DNA of 64,000 bases from NCBI RefSeq assembly GCF_030684035.1, contig NZ_JAUXPI010000037.1, positions 20,274-84,273 of the forward strand, written 5' to 3'. Of this stretch, positions 61,586 to 64,000 are shown in pieces. The translations under genes and the position numbers were made by a program. The notes beneath the pieces were generated by a model. That model saw nothing but the letters and a program-made list of their open reading frames with translations, was not told where the DNA came from and ran no database searches. How positions within the stretch are numbered: position 1 is the stretch's first letter; every line of letters begins with the position of its first letter. The DNA is from Phaeovulum sp. GTDB taxonomy: Bacteria > Pseudomonadota > Alphaproteobacteria > Rhodobacterales > Rhodobacteraceae.

Positions 61586-62650
61586 TTACGAAACGGTCGG
61601 GTCGAGGCTTCCTGCGGCATAGCGCTTGGCCATGTCGTCCTGCGCGATCACCTTGATCTTGCTGGCTTGACCGGCGGTGCCAAAGGCTTCGAGCCGGGCG
61701 CGGCAAAGGTCGCGCATCGCGTCCATTGCGGGTTTGAGGAACTTGCGGGGGTCGAATTCCTTGGGGTTGGTGACCGCGATCTTGCGGAACTGCCCGGTCA
61801 TCGCCATCCGGCAATCGGTGTCGATGTTGACCTTGCGCACGCCGTGCCGGATGCCGCGAACGATCTCCTCCACCGGAACGCCGAAGGTCTGCGGCATCTC
61901 GCCACCGAACTCGTTGATGATGTCCTGCAATTCCTGCGGCACGCTGGAGGAGCCATGCATCACGAGGTGGGTATTGGGCAGTTTCTTGTGGATCGCCTCG
62001 ATCACGCTCATCGCCAGAATGTCGCCGGTGGGCTTGCGTGAAAACTTGTAGGCACCGTGGCTGGTGCCGCAGGCAATCGCCAGCGCATCGACCTTGGTCC
62101 GGCGCACGAAATCGACCGCCTGATCGGGGTCGGTCAGCAACTGGCTGTGATCGAGCTTGCCGACCGCCCCGTGGCCGTCTTCGGCCTCGCTCTCGCCGGT
62201 TTCCAGCGAACCCAGAACCCCAAGCTCACCCTCGACGCTCGCCCCTACCCAATGCGCCATGCGGCTGACGCGCTCGGTGATCTCGACGTTGTAATCGTAG
62301 CTGGCCGGGGTCTTGGCGTCGCCCATCAGGCTGCCGTCCATCATCACCGAGGTGAAGCCGTGGCGGATCGCCGACATGCAGGTGGCTTCGTTGTTGCCGT
62401 GGTCCTGATGCATGCAGAGCGGTATCTGCGGGTAGATCGCGGCCAGCGCCTCGATCATCTTGGCCAGCATGACGTCATTGGCATAGGACCGCGCGCCGCG
62501 GCTTGCCTGAATGATCACCGGCGCATCGACCGCTTTAGCGGCCTCCATGATCGCCAGCCCCTGTTCCATGTTGTTGATGTTGAAGGCGGGCACGCCGTAG
62601 CCATGTTCAGCGGCGTGATCCAGCAGTTGGCGAAGGGTGATGAGCGCCAT
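61586..62650 (-). CDS. cbbA: Class II fructose/sedoheptulose-bisphosphate aldolase
   Basis: The 354-residue zinc-dependent aldolase is of the Calvin type (subunit length about 354). Seen: [31 protein letters not shown] (zinc histidine), [20 protein letters not shown] and [10 protein letters not shown], with [14 protein letters not shown] near the end. In the cycle it makes fructose-1,6- and sedoheptulose-1,7-bisphosphate. A GAGGAGAT ribosome site lies before the ATG. It is 10 bases from pgk. Confidence 0.96.
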   Translation of the reverse strand: MALITLRQLLDHAAEHGYGVPAFNINNMEQGLAIMEAAKAVDAPVIIQASRGARSYANDVMLAKMIEALAAIYPQIPLCMHQDHGNNEATCMSAIRHGFTSVMMDGSLMGDAKTPASYDYNVEITERVSRMAHWVGASVEGELGVLGSLETGESEAEDGHGAVGKLDHSQLLTDPDQAVDFVRRTKVDALAIACGTSHGAYKFSRKPTGDILAMSVIEAIHKKLPNTHLVMHGSSSVPQELQDIINEFGGEMPQTFGVPVEEIVRGIRHGVRKVNIDTDCRMAMTGQFRKIAVTNPKEFDPRKFLKPAMDAMRDLCRARLEAFGTAGQASKIKVIAQDDMAKRYAAGSLDPTVS

Positions 62651-62660
62651 GATGATCTCC

Positions 62661-63857
62661 TCAAGCTGCGGTTGGGGCGGCATCAAGCGCCGCGATGCCG
62701 GGAAGCACGCGCCCCTCCAGCCATTCCAGAAAGGCCCCACCGGCGGTGGAGACATAGGTGAATTGCGCGGTCACCCCGGCGGCGTTGAGCGCCGCAACGG
62801 TATCGCCGCCACCCGCCACCGAAACGCACAGCCCGGCGCGGGTCAGATCGGCGGCGGTGCGGGCAAGTGCCACGGTCGCCGCATCAAAGGGTTCCATCTC
62901 GAAGGCTCCAAGCGGGCCGTTCCAGAGAATGGTCCTGGCCCCCGCCAGAACATCGCGGAAGGCGGCAACGGCCGCAGGCCCGGCATCAAGGATCATCGCG
63001 TCGGCCGGGCAGGCATTGGCAGCCACGGTCTCGCTCGCGGCCCTGGCCTTGAATTCGCGCGCCACCACCACATCGGCGGGAAGATGAATCGTGCAGCCAT
63101 GTTTCGCCGCAAGGGCGCGGATCGCCTTGACCGTTTCCACCTGGTCGGCCTCGTGCAGCGAGCGGCCCATCGGCGCGCCGTCGGCAAAGAGAAAGGTATT
63201 GGCCATGCCGCCGCCGACAATCACATGATCGACCTTGGTCACCAGATGTTTCAGCACCGCGATCTTGGAACTGACCTTGGCACCGCCGACAATTGCCACC
63301 GAAGGTGGTTGCGGCACCTCAAGCGCGCGGGTCAGGGCGGCAAGCTCGGCCATCATCAGCGGGCCGGCGGTCGCTTGCATCAGCTCCGCGATCGCGGCGG
63401 TCGAGGCATGGGCGCGATGCGCGCAGGAAAAGGCGTCGTTCACATAGATGTCGCCCAGCGCCGCGAGGCGGGCGGCAAGCGCCGCGTCGTTCCTTTCCTC
63501 GCCTGGCTCAAAACGGACGTTCTCGACCAGCAGCACCTGCCCGGGCTGCAGCGCTGCCGCCGCCTCGCCTGCCTCGTCGAGGCTGGCGAACTTGACAGGG
63601 CAGCCAAGCGCGCGGCTAAGATCGTCGCGGATATAGCGCAGCGACAGTGCCGGATCGGTCGCCCCCTTGGGGCGGCCGAAATGCGAAAGGATAACCAGCG
63701 CCGCGCCGCGCGCCAAGAGCGGTTTCATGCCTTCGGCAAAGCGGGTGATGCGGGTGGCATCCGACACGCGCCCCTCGGCCATCGGCACGTTGAGGTCGGC
63801 GCGCACCACCAGACGCCTGCCCGCCACATCGAGATCGGTGATGGCGCGGATACTCAC
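62661..63857 (-). CDS. pgk: Phosphoglycerate kinase
   Basis: The 398-residue enzyme phosphorylates 3-phosphoglycerate with ATP. Seen: [74 protein letters not shown] and the C-terminal [10 protein letters not shown]. The start is GTG at 63857 ([11 protein letters not shown]) with GGGGAAG upstream, overlapping the gap stop by three bases. Length is normal. It lies between gap and cbbA, forming a unit for conversion of the RuBisCO product. Confidence 0.95.
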   Translation of the reverse strand: MSIRAITDLDVAGRRLVVRADLNVPMAEGRVSDATRITRFAEGMKPLLARGAALVILSHFGRPKGATDPALSLRYIRDDLSRALGCPVKFASLDEAGEAAAALQPGQVLLVENVRFEPGEERNDAALAARLAALGDIYVNDAFSCAHRAHASTAAIAELMQATAGPLMMAELAALTRALEVPQPPSVAIVGGAKVSSKIAVLKHLVTKVDHVIVGGGMANTFLFADGAPMGRSLHEADQVETVKAIRALAAKHGCTIHLPADVVVAREFKARAASETVAANACPADAMILDAGPAAVAAFRDVLAGARTILWNGPLGAFEMEPFDAATVALARTAADLTRAGLCVSVAGGGDTVAALNAAGVTAQFTYVSTAGGAFLEWLEGRVLPGIAALDAAPTAA

Positions 63858-64000
63858 AGCAGCTTCCCCATTGCGACGGCGGTATCGGCCATGCGGTTTG
63901 AGAAGCCCCATTCGTTGTCGTACCAGCTGAGGATGCGGACCATGCGGGCGTCGAGCACCTTGGTCTGGTCGATGTGGAAGATCGACGAGCGCGGATCGTG
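63854..64000 (-). CDS. Glyceraldehyde-3-phosphate dehydrogenase (C-terminal end only)
   Basis: Only the last 48 residues are in the window; the gene continues beyond base 64000. The segment contains [26 protein letters not shown], cut short of a family-typical end ([17 protein letters not shown]), and stops within the pgk start. It supplies NAD(P)H-dependent reduction of 1,3-bisphosphoglycerate, upstream in the same operon. Confidence 0.93.
   Translation of the reverse strand, partial: HDPRSSIFHIDQTKVLDARMVRILSWYDNEWGFSNRMADTAVAMGKLL

Noticed and set aside
1..64000. CRISPR arrays, rRNA genes, complete insertion sequences, prophage
   Set aside because: I found no regularly spaced repeats, no rRNA sequence, no transposase or integrase and no phage structural genes.

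Overview
The window is a GC-rich, densely packed chromosomal segment that looks like a member of the Rhodobacterales (Rhodobacteraceae/Paracoccaceae). Pointers are the bztABCD amino-acid transporter, the rpmH-rnpA-yidD-yidC and argB neighbourhood, an aa3-oxidase subunit IV microprotein, L-malyl-CoA lyase next to accA, and a form II RuBisCO operon. The RuBisCO operon implies autotrophic or redox-balancing CO2 fixation, as in purple non-sulfur or facultatively lithotrophic members. No species call is made.

Layout. 1-5.4 kb: tail of an ATP12-family chaperone gene, then bztABCD with a hairpin after bztA. 5.5-14.6 kb (minus strand): a tightly overlapping housekeeping block read rpmH, rnpA, yidD, ttcA, degenerate GGDEF/EAL protein, yidC, MOSC protein, engB, argB, Fe-S protein, sixA. 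14.8-19.3 kb: orphan sensor kinase, tRNA-Arg(ACG), divergent efp/epmA, and the TsaC/Sua5 gene. 19.4-29.7 kb: acyl-CoA dehydrogenase with a metallo-hydrolase, small membrane and lipoproteins, azlCD, mobA, greA, a PAP2 protein and ETF-quinone oxidoreductase. 29.8-41.4 kb: TPR protein and ispE, polyprenyl diphosphate synthase, a TrmN6-like methylase, a DMT exporter, an ATP-grasp protein, phaA-phaB, an EAL protein, TlpA and a DUF2087 protein. 41.4-47.0 kb: argH, two micro-lipoproteins, lysA and a TIGR02302 protein. 47.0-54.8 kb: zinc-ribbon protein, ftsE-ftsX-plsC, accA-gdx, mcl1, and an enolase-superfamily epimerase with dat.

54.8-57.9 kb is the only clearly accessory and decaying part. A lower-GC islet carries a frameshifted secreted ClpP-like gene, and a second diverged copy of the 3' end of dat lies on its far side. 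Next is a DUF318/ArsP-type permease pseudogene joined in frame to the C-terminal stub of an RTX protein. An intact ArsR regulator follows, with a candidate operator over its ribosome binding site.

57.9-64 kb (minus strand) is a Calvin-cycle operon: gap (partial), pgk, cbbA, cbbM (form II), rpe/cbbE, cbbZ, cbbY. It combines carbon fixation with removal of two inhibitory sugar phosphates, 2-phosphoglycolate and xylulose-1,5-bisphosphate. A strong hairpin follows cbbM. Similar hairpins follow the first genes of the bzt and pha operons, suggesting a shared way of setting unequal expression within operons. I found no CRISPR array, phage genes, integrase or complete insertion sequence.
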